Shown here piece after piece: positions 45,424 to 59,360 of a stretch of 64,000 bases of DNA. A program made the translations under genes and the position numbers. The notes beneath the pieces were generated by a model. That model was not told where the DNA came from. It did no database searches and worked only from the letters and a program-made list of their open reading frames with translations. The stretch is from Branchiostoma floridae. Taxonomy: Eukaryota; Chordata; Leptocardii; Amphioxiformes; Branchiostomatidae. How positions within the stretch are numbered: position 1 is the first letter of the stretch; each line of letters opens with the position of its first letter. Location of the stretch: NCBI RefSeq assembly GCF_000003815.2, contig NC_049980.1, positions 16,568,021 through 16,632,020 on the forward strand. Direction: 5' to 3'.

Positions 45424-48400
45424 AAGGTTCCGGGTCGGAGTTCAAATCTGACCGGAGTTGGCGGAAGGGTGGTGTAATAGGCCGGAAGTGCGCTGTTGTC
45501 TCCCTAACTTTTGCTCCCTATGGCTTGGTGATCGTTATAGCTGAGCATAGATTTGTCGTATTTTCTGAAAAGCCCGTGGGTTGTATTGTTTTTGTGCGAG
45601 GAGTAGTTGGTCGGCCAGCGAAACCATTTTTGTATTAGTCCGCTGCAACGGTGATGCGGTTTTTTCGCCTGATGACCCAAATAGCGGCGTTTTTCATGCG
45701 ATTTCGAAGAAATGACGTCATCGGAGATTGCAAAAAAGTTATCACATGGAATTTTTTTATTTTCATTTTACACAAACATGAAGAATTTAGCTTCTCTACC
45801 ACGTAGGCCGTTATCCTGGGAAAATTCGTTTTTTCCAAGCAGCTTCGATAAAAAAAGTGTTAAAGAATGATAGTTTTCGGGTCCAAAATTAAAATTTTAC
45901 TACATATTCTAACCAAAATAAAGAGGCAACATACGGTACCAATAGGTTTGTCGGAAAGAGACAGTAAACGACTTTCCGCCATATTGATTAAGTTTCGCGT
46001 CCTACGTTTACTAGCGGAACTGTAGCCCTTCAGCCTGAGGCTGCCCGCCAACCTCCGAAATCGTAAAAGAAACTCCGGTCCGATACCTTAATAGGGCGGC
46101 GCTTGTACCTTATATGACGTCATAGATGACGTAATTTCGACGCATTTTAAAGTTTCCATCAGATGTCGTTATATTGTGTAAAAAGAAACACCGTTTTTCA
46201 TTTTTCTAGTTAAAAAGTCAGCATATTCATGTACAGGCCCTAGGCGCCCCCCTCCCCCTTTTTCACCCCCCCCCCCCCCCCCCCTTAGAACTACCATTAC
46301 GGGCAACTTTAATCGATTCTTTGCGGGCAGAATTTTCCAAAATCATATCTTTCTCTATGTCATTTGATTGGAGCCGACCTCTGTCGTTCACCTATCGCAT
46401 ATGTTCGCGATGCCGTGCATTAGTATGACTTAAATGGGCATTAAAGCTGAAATCTTGGTGCTTTAAGCCCTAACTTAAGGAGAAACTGGGTTTACTGACT
46501 TTCGGTTCATAGTTCCTTAACGCGGGGATCTTTTTTTCTTTCGGTGGTATGTAGTAATAGCCTATTAAAAGCACTACACATCTTTGCCGCGCTTATTCCA
46601 ACTGCCCGCTTCTAGCGCCGACAATAAGATCCAGTTTGTGCTTTGCACTGTGTAAGAATGCATTCTTGCACACATTTGGGGCGCATTGTGCTTCTTAAGG
46701 GGCCGTTCACGGCGAAGTAGTTAAGAGTTTGGTGTCGGACGCGTTTGATTCTGAAAGTGTGAGATCTGGTCTACTGCTCCATGTCAAAATCTGGCACATT
46801 CTTCATTTTACTTACAAGCGACGAACTTAAAACGCGACCCCCTGCTGTTTTCCTTGAGCAACCTCTGACGTCACTCCGTGACGTCAGCGATGCCAACTTT
46901 TAAAGACGGTTTTCTACCGATGTGTAGCACCGAAACGACGGAGAGTGCACATACTTTCCCGGACAAGTTTATGGGCAGACTTTGCACCCCATTTATCCGT
47001 TTTCAGAAAAGCGATGTCAGAAAAAAGCATGTTTTTTAATGTTTCTGTATTAAAACGTACGTTCAATATGCATCTAGGCTTGATAGCCTCAAAATACAGT
47101 GTTTTTGACCTGACTTTAAACCGCTCCTGTGGGAAAAGTAACCATCGGAGACAAACCAAATTTGGATATATGGTAGATATGAACTTTTTAAGTAATAAAA
47201 ATACATATTGAGAAAAAATGTCCCTCTTAAGGTTCCGGGTCGGAGTTCAAATCTGACCGGAGTTGGCGGAAGGGTGGTGTAATAGGCCGGAAGTGCGCTG
47301 TTGTCTCCCTAACTTTTGCTCCCTATGGCTTGGTGATCGTTATAGCTGAGCATAGATTTGTCGTATTTTCTGAAAAGCCCGTGGGTTGTATTGTTTTTGT
47401 GCGAGGAGTAGTTGGTCGGCCAGCGAAACCATTTTTGTATTAGTCCGCTGCAACGGTGATGCGGTTTTTTCGCCTGATGACCCAAATAGCGGCGTTTTTC
47501 ATGCGATTTCGAAGAAATGACGTCATCGGAGATTGCAAAAAAGTTATCACATGGAATTTTTTTATTTTCATTTTACACAAACATGAAGAATTTAGCTTCT
47601 CTACCACGTAGGCCGTTATCCTGGGAAAATTCGTTTTTTCCAAGCAGCTTCGATCAAAAAAGTGTTAAAAAATGATAGTTTTCGGGTCCAAAATTAAAAT
47701 TTTACTACATATTCTAACCAAAATAAAGAGGCAACAGACGGTACCAATAGGTTTGTCGGAAAGAGACAGTAAACGACTTTCCGCCATATTGATTAAGTTT
47801 CGCGTCCTACGTTTACTAGCGGAACTGTAGCCCTTCAGCCTGAGGCTGCCCGCCAACCTCCGAAATCGTAAAAGAAACTCCGGTCCGATACCTTAATAGG
47901 GCGGCGCTTGTACCTTATATGACGTCATAGATGACGTAATTTCGACGCATTTTAAAGTTTCCATCAGATGTCGTTATATTGTGTAAAAAGAAACACCGTT
48001 TTTCATTTTTCTAGTTAAAAAGTCAGCATTTTCATGTACGGGCCCTGGGCGCCCCCCTCCCCTTTTTTCACCCCCCCCCCCCCCCCCCCCCTTAGAACTA
48101 CCATTACGGGCAACTTTAATCGATTCTTTGCGGGCAGAATTTTCCAAAATCATATCTTTCTCTATGTCATTTGATTGGAGCCGACCTCTGTCGTTCACCT
48201 ATCGCATATGTTCGCGATGCCGTGCATTAGTATGACTTAAATGGGCATTAAAGCTGAAATCTTGGTGCTTTAAGCCCTAACTTAAGGAGAAACTGGGTTT
48301 ACTGACTTTCGGTTCATAGTTCCTTAACGCGGGGATCTTTTTTTCTTTCGGTGGTATGTAGTAATAGCCTATTAAAAGCACTACACATCTTTGCCGCGCT

Positions 48401-51400
48401 TATTCCAACTGCCCGCTTCTAGCGCCGACAATAAGATCCAGTTTGTGCTTTGCACTGTGTAAGAATGCATTCTTGCACACATTTGGGGCGCATTGTGCTT
48501 CTTAAGGGGCCGTTCACGGCGAAGTAGTTAAGAGTTTGGTGTCGGACGCGTTTGATTCTGAAAGTGTGAGATCTGGTCTACTGCCCCATGTCAAAATCTG
48601 GCACATTCTTCATTTTGCTTACAAGCGACGAACTTAAAACGCGACCCCCTGCTGTTTTCCTTGAGCAACCTCTGACGTCACTCCGTGACGTCAGCGATGC
48701 CAACTTTTAAAGACGGTTTTCTACCGATGTGTAGCACCGAAACGACGGAGAGTGCACATACTTTCCCGGACAAGTTTGTGGGCAGACTTTGCACCCCATT
48801 TTATCCGTTTTCAGAAAAGCGATGTCAGAAAAAAGCATGTTTTTTAATGTTTCTGTATTAAAACGTACGTTCAATATGCATCTAGGCTTGATAGCCTCAA
48901 AATACAGTGTTTTTGACCTGACTTTAAACCGCTCCTGTGGGAAAAGTAACCATCGGAGACAAACCAAATTTGGATATATGGTAGATATGAACTTTTTAAG
49001 TAATAAAAATACATATTGAGAAAAAATGTCCCTCTTAAGGTTCCGGGTCGGAGTTCAAATCTGACCGGAGTTGGCGGAAGGGTGGTGTAATAGGCCGGAA
49101 GTGCGCTGTTGTCTCCCTAACTTTTGCTCCCTATGGCTTGGTGATCGTTATAGCTGAGCATAGATTTGTCGTATTTTCTGAAAAGCCCGTGGGTTGTATT
49201 GTTTTTGTGCGAGGAGTAGTTGGTCGGCCAGCGAAACCATTTTTGTATTAGTCCGCTGCAACGGTGATGCGGTTTTTTCGCCTGATGACCCAAATAGCGG
49301 CGTTTTTCATGCGATTTCGAAGAAATGACGTCATCGGAGATTGCAAAAAAGTTATCACATGGAATTTTTTTATTTTCATTTTACACAAACATGAAGAATT
49401 TAGCTTCTCTACCACGTAGGCCGTTATCCTGGGAAAATTCGTTTTTTCCAAGCAGCTTCGATCAAAAAAGTGTTAAAAAATGATAGTTTTCGGGTCCAAA
49501 ATTAAAATTTTACTACATATTCTAACCAAAATAAAGAGGCAACAGACGGTACCAATAGGTTTGTCGGAAAGAGACAGTAAACGACTTTCCGCCATATTGA
49601 TTAAGTTTCGCGTCCTACGTTTACTAGCGGACTGTAGCCCTTCAGCCTGAGGCTGCCCGGCAACCTCCGAAATCGTAAAAGAAACTCCGGTCCGATACCT
49701 TAATAGGGCGGCGCTTGTACCTTATATGACGTNNNNNNNNNNNNNNNNNNNNNNNNNNNNNNNNNNNNNNNNNNNNNNNNNNNNNNNNNNNNNNNNNNNN
49801 NNNNNNNNNNNNNNNNNNNNNNNNNNNNNNNNNNNNNNNNNNNNNNNNNNNNNNNNNNNNNNNNNNNNNNNNNNNNNNNNNNNNNNNNNNNNNNNNNNNN
49901 NNNNNNNNNNNNNNNNNNNNNNNNNNNNNNNNNNNNNNNNNNNNNNNNNNNNNNNNNNNNNNNNATGTCATTTGATTGGAGCCGACCTCTGTCGGTCACC
50001 TATCGCATATGTTCGCGATGCCGTTCATTAGTATGACTTAAATGGGCATTAAAGCTGAAATCTTGGTGCTTTAAGCCCTAACTTAAGAGAAAACTGGGTT
50101 TACTGACTTTCGGCTCATAGCTCCTTAACGCGGCGATCTTTTTTTCTTTCGGTGGTATGTAGTAATAGCCTATTAAAAGCACTACACATCTTTGCCGCGC
50201 TTATTCCAACTGCCCGCTTCTAGCGCCGACAATAAGATCCAGTTTGTGCTTTGCACTGTGTAAGAATGCATTCTTGCACACATTTGGGGCGCATTGTGCT
50301 TCTTAAGGGGCCGTTCACGGCGAAGTAGTTAAGAGTTTGGTGTCGGACGCGTTTGATTCTGAAAGTGTGAGATCTGGTCTACTGCTCCATGTCAAAATCT
50401 GGCACATTCTTCATTTTACTTACAAGCGACGAACTTAAAACGCGACCCCCTGCTGTTTTCCTTGAGCAACCTCTGACGTCACTCCGTGACGTCAGCGATG
50501 CCAACTTTTAAAGACGGTTTTCTACCGATGTGTAGCACCGAAACGACGAAGAGTGCACATACTTTCCCGGACAAGTTTATGGGCAGACTTTGCACCCCAT
50601 TTTATCCGTTTTCAGAAAAGCGATGCCAGAAAAAAGCATGTTTTTAATGTTTCTGTATTATAACGCAGGTTCAATATGCATCTAGGCTTGATAGCCTCAA
50701 AATACAGTGTTTTTGACCTGACTTTAAACCGCTCCTGTGGGAAAAGTAACCATCGGAGACAAACCAAATTTGGATATATGGTAGATATGAACTTTTTAAG
50801 TAATAAAAATACATATTGAGAAAAAATGTCCCTCTTAAGGTTCCGGGTCGGAGTTCAAATCTGACCGGAGTTGGCGGAAGGGTGGTGTAATAGGCCGGAA
50901 GTGCGCTGTTGTCTCCCTAACTTTTGTTCCCTATGGCTTGGTGATCGTTATAGCTGAGCATAGATTTGTCGTATTTTCTGAAAAGCCCGTGGGTTGTATT
51001 GTTTTTGTGCGAGGAGTAGTTGGTCGGCCAGCGAAACCATTTTTGTATTAGTCCGCTGCAACGGTGATGCGGTTTTTTCGCCTGATGACCCAAATAGCGG
51101 CGTTTTTCATGCGATTTCGAAGAAATGACGTCATCGGAGATTGCAAAAAAGTTATCACATGGAATTTTTTTATTTTCATTTTACACAAACATGAAGAATT
51201 TAGCTTCTCTACCACGTAGGCCGTTATCCTGGGAAAATTCGTTTTTTCCAAGCAGCTTCGATCAAAAAAGTGTTAAAAAATGATAGTTTTCGGGTCCAAA
51301 ATTAAAATTTTACTACATATTCTAACCAAAATAAAGAGGCAACAGACGGTACCAATAGGTTTGTCGGAAAGAGACAGTAAACGACTTTCCGCCATATTGA

Positions 51401-54400
51401 TTAAGTTTCGCGTCCTACGTTTACTAGCGGAACTGTAGCCCTTCAGCCTGAGGCTGCCCGCCAACCTCCGAAATCGTAAAAGAAACTCCGGTCCGATACC
51501 TTAATAGGGCGGCGCTTGTACCTTATATGACGTCATAGATGACGTAATTTCGACGCATTTTAAAGTTTCCACGTTATATTGTGTAAAAACAAACACCGTT
51601 TTTCATTTTTCTAGTTAAAAAGTCAGCATATTCATGTACAGGCCCTAGGCGCCCCCCTCCCCCTTTTCACCCCCCCCCCCCTTAGAACTACCATTACGGG
51701 CAACTTTAATCGATTCTGGCGGGCAGAATTTTCCAAAATCATATCTTTCTCTATGTCATTTGATTGGAGCCGACCTCTGTCGTTCACCTATCGCATATGT
51801 TCGCGATGCCGTGCATTAGTATGACTTAAATGGGCATTAAAGCTGAAATCTTGGTGCTTTAAGCCTAACTTAAGGAGAGACTGGGTTTACTGACTTTCGG
51901 TTCATAGCTCCTTAACGCGGCGATCTTTTTTTCTTTCGGTGGTATGTAGTAATAGCCTATTAAAAGCACTACACATCTTTGCCGCGCTTATTCCAACTGC
52001 CCGCTTCTAGCGCCGACAATAAGATCCAGTTTGTGCTTTGCACTGTGTAAGAATGCATTCTTGCACACATTTGGGGCGCATTGTGCTTCTTAAGGGGCCG
52101 TTCACGGCGAAGTAGTTAAGAGTTTGGTGTCGGACGCGTTTGATTCTGAAAGTGTGAGATCTGGTCTACTGCTCCATGTCAAAATCTGGCACATTCTTCA
52201 TTTTACTTACAAGCGACGAACTTAAAACGCGACCCCCTGCTGTTTTCCTTGAGCAACCTCTGACGTCACTCCGTGACGTCAGCGATGCCAACTTTTAAAG
52301 ACGGTTTTCTACCGATGTGTAGCACCGAAACGACGGAGAGTGCACATACTTTCCCGGACAAGTTTATGGGCAGACTTTGCACCCCATTTATCCGTTTTCA
52401 GAAAAGCGATGTCAGAAAAAAGCATGTTTTTTAATGTTTCTGTATTAAAACGTACGTTCAATATGCATCTAGGCTTGATAGCCTCAAAATACAGTGTTTT
52501 TGACCTGACTTTAAACCGCTCCTGTGGGAAAAGTAACCATCGGAGACAAACCAAATTTGGATATATGGTAGATATGAACTTTTTAAGTAATAAAAATACA
52601 TATTGAGAAAAAATGTCCCTCTTAAGGTTCCGGGTCGGAGTTCAAATCTGACCGGAGTTGGCGGAAGGGTGGTGTAATAGGCCGGAAGTGCGCTGTTGTC
52701 TCCCTAACTTTTGCTCCCTATGGCTTGGTGATCGTTATAGCTGAGCATAGATTTGTCGTATTTTCTGAAAAGCCCGTGGGTTGTATTGTTTTTGTGCGAG
52801 GAGTAGTTGGTCGGCCAGCGAAACCATTTTTGTATTAGTCCGCTGCAACGGTGATGCGGTTTTTTCGCCTGATGACCCAAATAGCGGCGTTTTTCATGCG
52901 ATTTCGAAGAAATGACGTCATCGGAGATTGCAAAAAAGTTATCACATGGAATTTTTTTATTTTCATTTTACACAAACATGAAGAATTTAGCTTCTCTACC
53001 ACGTAGGCCGTTATCCTGGGAAAATTCGTTTTTTCCAAGCAGCTTCGATCAAAAAAGTGTTAAAAAATGATAGTTTTCGGGTCCAAAATTAAAATTTTAC
53101 TACATATTCTAACCAAAATAAAGAGGCAACAGACGGTACCAATAGGTTTGTCGGAAAGAGACAGTAAACGACTTTCCGCCATATTGATTAAGTTTCGCGT
53201 CCTACGTTTACTAGCGGAACTGTAGCCCTTCAGCCTGAGGCTGCCCGCCAACCTCCGAAATCGTAAAAGAAACTCCGGTCCGATACCTTAATAGGGCGGC
53301 GCTTGTACCTTATATGACGTCATAGATGACGTAATTTCGACGCATTTTAAAGTTTCCATCAGATGTCGTTATATTGTGTAAAAAGTAAACACCGTTTTTC
53401 ATTTTCTAGTAAAAAGTCAGCAATCNACGCGTCCGACACCAAACTCTTAACTACTTCGCCGTGAACGGCCCCTTAAGAAGCACAATGCGCCCCAAATGTG
53501 TGCAAGAATGCATTCTTACACAGTGCAAAGCACAAACTGGATCTTATTGTCGGCGCTAGAAGCGGGCAGTTGGAATAAGCGCGGCAAAGATGTGTAGTGC
53601 TTTTAATAGGCTATTACTACATACCACCGAAAGAAAAAAAGATCGCCGCGTTAAGGAGCTATGAACCGAAAGTCAGTAAACCCAGTCTCTCCTTAAGTTA
53701 GGCTTAAAGCACCAAGATTTCAGCTTTAATGCCCATTTAAGTCATACTAATGCACGGCATCGCGAACATATGCGATAGGTGAACGACAGAGGTCGGCTCC
53801 AATCAAATGACATAGAGAAAGATATGATTTTGGAAAATTCTGCCCGCCAGAATCGATTAAAGTTGCCCGTAATGGTAGTTCTAAGGGGGGGGGGGGGGTG
53901 AAAAGGGGGAGGGGGGCGCCTAGGGCCTGTGCATGAATATGCTGACTTTTTAACTAGAAAAATGAAAAACGGTGTTTGTTTTTACACAATATAACGACAT
54001 CTGATGGAAACTTTAAAATGCGTCGAAATTACGTCATCTATGACGTCATATAAGGTACAAGCGCCGCCCTATTAAGGTATCGGACCGGAGTTTCTTTTAC
54101 GATTTCGGAGGTTGGCGGGCAGCCTCAGGCCGAAGGGCTACAGTTCCGCTAGTAAACGTAGGACGCGAAACTTAATCAATATGGCGGAAAGCCGTTTACT
54201 GTCTCTTTCCGACAAACCTATTGGTACCGTCTGTTGCCTCTCTATTTTGGTTAGAATATGTAGTAAAATTTTAATTTTGGACCCGAAAACTATCATTTTT
54301 TAACACTTTTTTGATCGAAGCTGCTTGGAAAAAACGAATTTTCCCAGGATAACGGCCTACGTGGTAGAGAAGCTAAATTCTTCATGTTTGTGCAAAATGA

Positions 54401-56536
54401 AAATAAAAAAATTCCATGTGATAACTTTTTTGCAATCTCCGATGACGTCATTTCTTCGAAATCGCATGAAAAACGCCGCTATTTGGGTCATCAGGCGAAA
54501 AAACCGCATCACCGTTGCAGCGGACTAATACAAAAATGGTTTCGCTGGCCGACCAACTACTCCTCGCACAAAAACAATACAACCCACGGGCTTTTCAGAA
54601 AATACGACAAATCTATGCTCAGCTATAACGATCACCAAGCCATAGGGAGCAAAAGTTAGGGAGACAACAGCGCACTTCCGGCCTATTACACCACCCTTCC
54701 GCCAACTCCGGTCAGATTTGAACTCCGACCCGGAACCTTAAGAGGGACATTTTTTCTCAATATGTATTTTTATTACTTAAAAAGTTCATATCTACCATAT
54801 ATCCAAATTTGGTTTGTCTCCGATGGTTACTTTTCCCACAGGAGCGGTTTAAAGTCAGGTCAAAAACACTGTATTTTGAGGCTATCAAGCCTAGATGCAT
54901 ATTGAACCTACGTTATAATACAGAAACATTAAAAAACATGCTTTTTTCTGACATCGCTTTTCTGAAAACGGATAAAATGGGGTGCAAAGTCTGCCCATAA
55001 ACTTGTCCGGGAAAGTATGTGCACTCTCCGTCGTTTCGGTGCTACACATCGGTAGAAAACCGTCTTTAAAAGTTGGCATCGCTGACGTCACGGAGTGACG
55101 TCAGAGGTTGCTCAAGGAAAACAGCAGGGGGTCGCGTTTTAAGTTCGTCGCTTGTAAGTAAAATGAAGAATGTGCCAGATTTTGACATGGAGCAGTAGAC
55201 CAGATCTCACACTTTCAGAATCAAACGCGTCCGACACCAAACTCTTAACTACTTCGCCGTGAACGGCCCCTTAAGAAGCACAATGCGCCCCAAATGTGTG
55301 CAAGAATGCATTCTTACACAGTGCAAAGCACAAACTGGATCTTATTGTCGGCGCTAGAAGCGGGCAGTTGGAATAAGCGCGGCAAAGATGTGTAGTGCTT
55401 TTAATAGGCTATTACTACATACCACCGAAAGAAAAAAAGATCGCCGCGTTAAGGAGCTATGAACCGAAAGTCAGTAAACCCAGTTTCTCCTTAAGTTAGG
55501 GCTTAAAGCACCAAGATTTCAGCTTTAATGCCCATTTAAGTCATACTAATGCACGGCATCGCGAACATATGCGATAGGTGAACGACAGAGGTCGGCTCCA
55601 ATCAAATGACATAGAGAAAGATATGATTTTGGAAAATTCTGCCCGCCAGAATCGATTAAAGTTGCCCGTAATGGTAGTTCTAAGGGGGGGGGGGTGAAAA
55701 AGGGGGAGGGGGGCGCCTAGGGCCTGTACATGAATATGCTGACTTTTTAACTAGAAAAATGAAAAACGGTGTTTGTTTTTACACAATATAACGACATCTG
55801 ATGGAAACTTTAAAATGCGTCGAAATTACGTCATCTATGACGTCATATAAGGTACAAGCGCCGCCCTATTAAGGTATCGGACCGGAGTTTCTTTTACGAT
55901 TTCGGAGGTTGGCGGGCAGCCTCAGGCCGAAGGGCTACAGTTCCGCTAGTAAACGTAGGACGCGAAACTTAATCAATATGGCGGAAAGCCGTTTACTGTC
56001 TCTTTCCGACAAACCTATTGGTACCGTCTGTTGCCTCTCTATTTTGGTTAGAATATGTAGTAAAATTTTAATTTTGGACCCGAAAACTATCATTTTTTAA
56101 CACTTTTTTGATCGAAGCTGCTTGGAAAAAACGAATTTTCCCAGGATAACGGCCTACGTGGTAGAGAAGCTAAATTCTTCATGTTTGTGTAAAATGAAAA
56201 TAAAAAAATTCCATGTGATAACTTTTTTGCAATCTCCGATGACGTCATTTCTTCGAAATCGCATGAAAAACGCCGCTATTTGGGTCATCAGGCGAAAAAA
56301 CCGCATCACCGTTGCAGCGGACTAATACAAAAATGGTTTCGCTGGCCGACCAACTACTCCTCGCACAAAAACAATACAACCCACGGGCTTTTCAGAAAAT
56401 ACGACAAATCTATGCTCAGCTATAACGATCACCAAGCCATAGGGAGCAAAAGTTAGGGAGACAACAGCGCACTTCCGGCCTATTACACCACCCTTCCGCC
56501 AACTCCGGTCAGATTTGAACTCCGACCCGGAACCTT
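45424..56536. repeat. 1.8-kb satellite array with an inverted right arm
   Basis: Head-to-tail units: 45424-47228, 47229-49036, 49037-50836 (with a 232-bp gap at 49733-49964), 50837-52623 and a partial 52624-53425. After a single N at 53426 come inverted units 53427-54739 (partial) and 54740-56536. Units start AAGGTTCCGGGTCGGAGTTC and end with GTCCCTCTT, and are nearly identical apart from a variable C homopolymer. Both outer ends of the array stop at the same unit boundary, so the whole block is bounded by inverted copies of AAGGTTCCGGGTCGG, but I see no target duplication. Short minus-strand frames of 63, 67 and 81 codons recur but carry no motif. A GTTCAAATC word 16 bp from the unit start resembles a pol III B box. 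Confidence 0.95.
45713..46886. promoter_or_regulatory. Cluster of TGACGTCA (CRE/ATF) sites in each satellite unit
   Basis: In the first unit perfect palindromic TGACGTCA sites lie at 45713-45720, 46115-46122, 46866-46873 and 46879-46886, and a variant TGACGTAA at 46127-46134. The last two perfect sites are 13 bp apart. The sites are kept in the other units wherever sequence is present. TGACGTCA is the consensus for CREB/ATF bZIP factors; any function here is inferred. Confidence 0.6.
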
Positions 56537-56573
56537 ATTAGCCGTCTTGCATTGCATCCAAGTTGGTTGCTCC

Positions 56574-56755
56574 TAATCTCCAAGTAGATACTTCGGTGCC
56601 ATAAGATACTAGTACTATCAAAGCAGGCAAAGGAGTATAGCCGACCAAAGAGAGTCAGACGGGCATCGGAGACACACTAAGGCTTCACTCCTCTCATAGT
56701 CCTCTGGCAGCTTTTGATACTAGCTTATGCTACCGTAGTATCTGCTTTGAGATTA
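56574..56755. mobile_element. 182-bp fold-back MITE, exact 9-bp target duplication
   Basis: The left end TAATCTCCAAGTAGATACTT pairs with the right end complement TAATCTCAAAGCAGATACTA and continues inward for about 50 bp with some mismatches. Exact GGTTGCTCC flanks (56565-56573 and 56756-56764). Same family as 36020-36179. It sits 28 bp from the end of the satellite array. Confidence 0.8.
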
Positions 56756-56764
56756 GGTTGCTCC

Positions 56765-59360
56765 ATGGTTTTGCAGAAAGGTTTTTGTTTTTAGCCCAGG
56801 TATCTAGCGGACAGCCAAGTAAACATTGGCAGAAATTTGGACAAAAATAATGTTTTCACAAACTACACGCCCAATGCCAAAACTAACAATGTATTAGCAT
56901 TTGTCTCTCACAAAGCAACAAAAGTAACGTTAGATGAGGCAATTTTTCATATGTGTTACAACGCTGTCCACAGATTATTGCAAACAATAATCATAAATGT
57001 ATGGAATCATATCAGAGTTATGACATTTATTGCTATTTGCTACGATCTTTTCTCTTTGGGAACCGGCCTGAGGTATTGTTGAAATTACTGGTTTGGCAGA
57101 AAAATGACTAGTTACCAGGTAAATAAGTCGATCTGTGGGGAATAGTCTAATTGGAAACTTGTTATTTGGAGTAATTGACCCAATCGGAGACACAACTCAT
57201 TCTACAAGCTTATGTCTACTCGTTGCCGGGGTGGAAAACATGCTTCAAATGTATTTGTGCAGCCTAAGACTCTACACGTAGAGGAGATATGCAGCGTTTA
57301 TATATATATAGCTTAGAAAGCTCAACTACACCTCGCGGTGGTCTGACGCGATATGCCAAATCTGTGTCTTCCCTCGGTAGGGGCAAGAGAATCTGATATC
57401 GGCTACTACATCGTTACAACTTGTAAGTTATTCATGCAAAGTGCAGTGTCTATCTTTATCTTTCTAGCTTTCATACCACTCTCATCCTCTGTTCGGCGAC
57501 CTGTATGCCTGCAGGGACAGAGATACACCACAATATCATTACCACTGCAATATCCCAGCCTTACCTAGGGGAGGCGAGCCGTAAGTTTGCTGATTTTCAC
57601 TATTACGCACGAAAAAAGAACTGAATTGTTCCACCCAATGAAAGTTGGATAGCCAGGATACCAAAATCCTCCCACGGCATCAACATCAAATACCAACTAC
57701 CACTGCGCAACAGTCCACTCATATAAGGCCTCGCCAAGCACAAGTTGGTGCTCACGTATTCCTCCACGGCCACGATTGAATCTGAATGAAAAGATTTTAA
57801 TTTGATAAACATCACTTTGAAAAGTTTTGACGCATTATATAGTGGTGGAAGAATTGATCCTTGAGGATCGTTTGAGTATTGGTGTGGAATGATGCTTGGT
57901 CTAACGAGACGTTGTTAAGGATTCGGTGCAGCGTGTCTGAAATCCCACCAGGAGCTGACCCAAGCCTACCAGGAAATCTTTCGGCTCAGTGGTCAATTTC
58001 CTGCCCAAAATAGGATAGATGGTTGCTGTCGAATGAGCTGCAGTACAGGTAATTTTGAATGATCGATGGCGAAACAGTCTGGTAATTTTGAAGCCGCCCG
58101 AAGATAAGGTATAAACTAAGTAACAGCCATTCTTTGCGCCAGTGGCGTTACCCTGCACGCCAACCCCCCGTAATGTCTCTGTTCGTCTTTTCGGGGATGC
58201 TGGGAGATTCTACAAGATCAATTATCCTTTTAGACATTAGATTTCGCCCCGGAAAAGACACTTATCATTTGGTTCCACATCAACGACAAGGGCTTTGCCC
58301 GACCGCACAGTCAATTAATTCAAAATTCTTTACCAAACTTGTGGGGATACGATATGGTGACGCAGAATTAAGCTTAGCAATGATAGATTGCTCGCGGCCA
58401 AACATTTCCTTCCACGAACTGTTTTAATCAACTATGTCATTAATTTGTTAATTGGGTAATGACTGAATGATTCCATATGTGTAAGTATTATTGTCAGCTT
58501 AAATCTAGCTCAAACGTCAGTCAAGGGTTAAGTCATCCAGCGCTTTGCTAAAACGCACGGAGTACAAATACCGTGAACAGACATATACTGTACATCTATC
58601 ATTCAAAAGAAGACGAGTTTATATCCCTGAAGTAGAAGCACTATCATCCCGTCTTTCCGGAAGCCAGCTGCCCGTATGCTGCTGGGTTCAGGTATCCATC
58701 GGCGCCCTGACGCCTTACCAGTGACGTCTGACTTTGTGCGAAACAACCTGCCCACAATTCAGGTGCTCCCTCATGGCTTAACTTGACACAAGGTCATAGA
58801 ATACATAAAGACGGTTTAAAGTTGAAAGATTTCATAGCTTCCCCATGTCTGCTGGTGTCAGATGCTTCAAGAGACGAGGGATAGTGGAATTACTTCATGA
58901 ATATCGCTGTATAGAAGGTAGAATGTGGACGATGGAGGTGGAATAATTTTACCAGTTGAATGGAGGATTTTCCAGGAAGCCCGGAAGTCAGTGAACAGAA
59001 AATAATTATAATTCTAAAGTCGTTGAGAGGTGGGTAAGTGAGGATAAAAAAGAACAGGGTGAGTCCGTGCCCAGACAGATATCTGCAGCTGATGTAATAA
59101 ACAAACCCAGAACAGTTTTCCCCGGCGTGAAACATTCCTGGAACTGTTACAATATTCACACCAGAAGATCTCGTAGTGTCACCCCAACATGAACCTCTGA
59201 TCTTATCAATGCAATTTCACGGCGATGTAGTTTTGGTGTTGCAAATCTTATCTCGAGATAATGCCCATGTTATATCATCACATTGTCAACTTGTTCACAT
59301 AAGAATGGTTTGTAAGGACAGATTTTGCTTAAATTGTTGGAACGCAGAGACAGACAGACG
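56765..59360. other. Intergenic, no gene seen
   Basis: No exon with flanking splice sites and recognisable protein was found on either strand. A TATATATATATA run is at 57298-57309. Open frames of up to 97 codons (for example 58134-58427) look random. Confidence 0.35.

Noticed and set aside
45440-45450. Pol III promoter (B box) making the satellite a tRNA-derived element.
   Set aside because: GTTCAAATC matches part of the B box, but no A box at the right distance upstream and no T-arm stem were found.
49642-50031. Long open frames through the gap at 49733-49964.
   Set aside because: They consist mostly of unknown residues from N bases.
45635-56325. Recurring 63-, 67- and 81-codon open frames in every satellite unit, as possible conserved genes.
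   Set aside because: Conservation follows from near-identity of the whole unit; the frames have no motif or start context of note, and frame-neutral changes are not enriched. Treated as chance frames.
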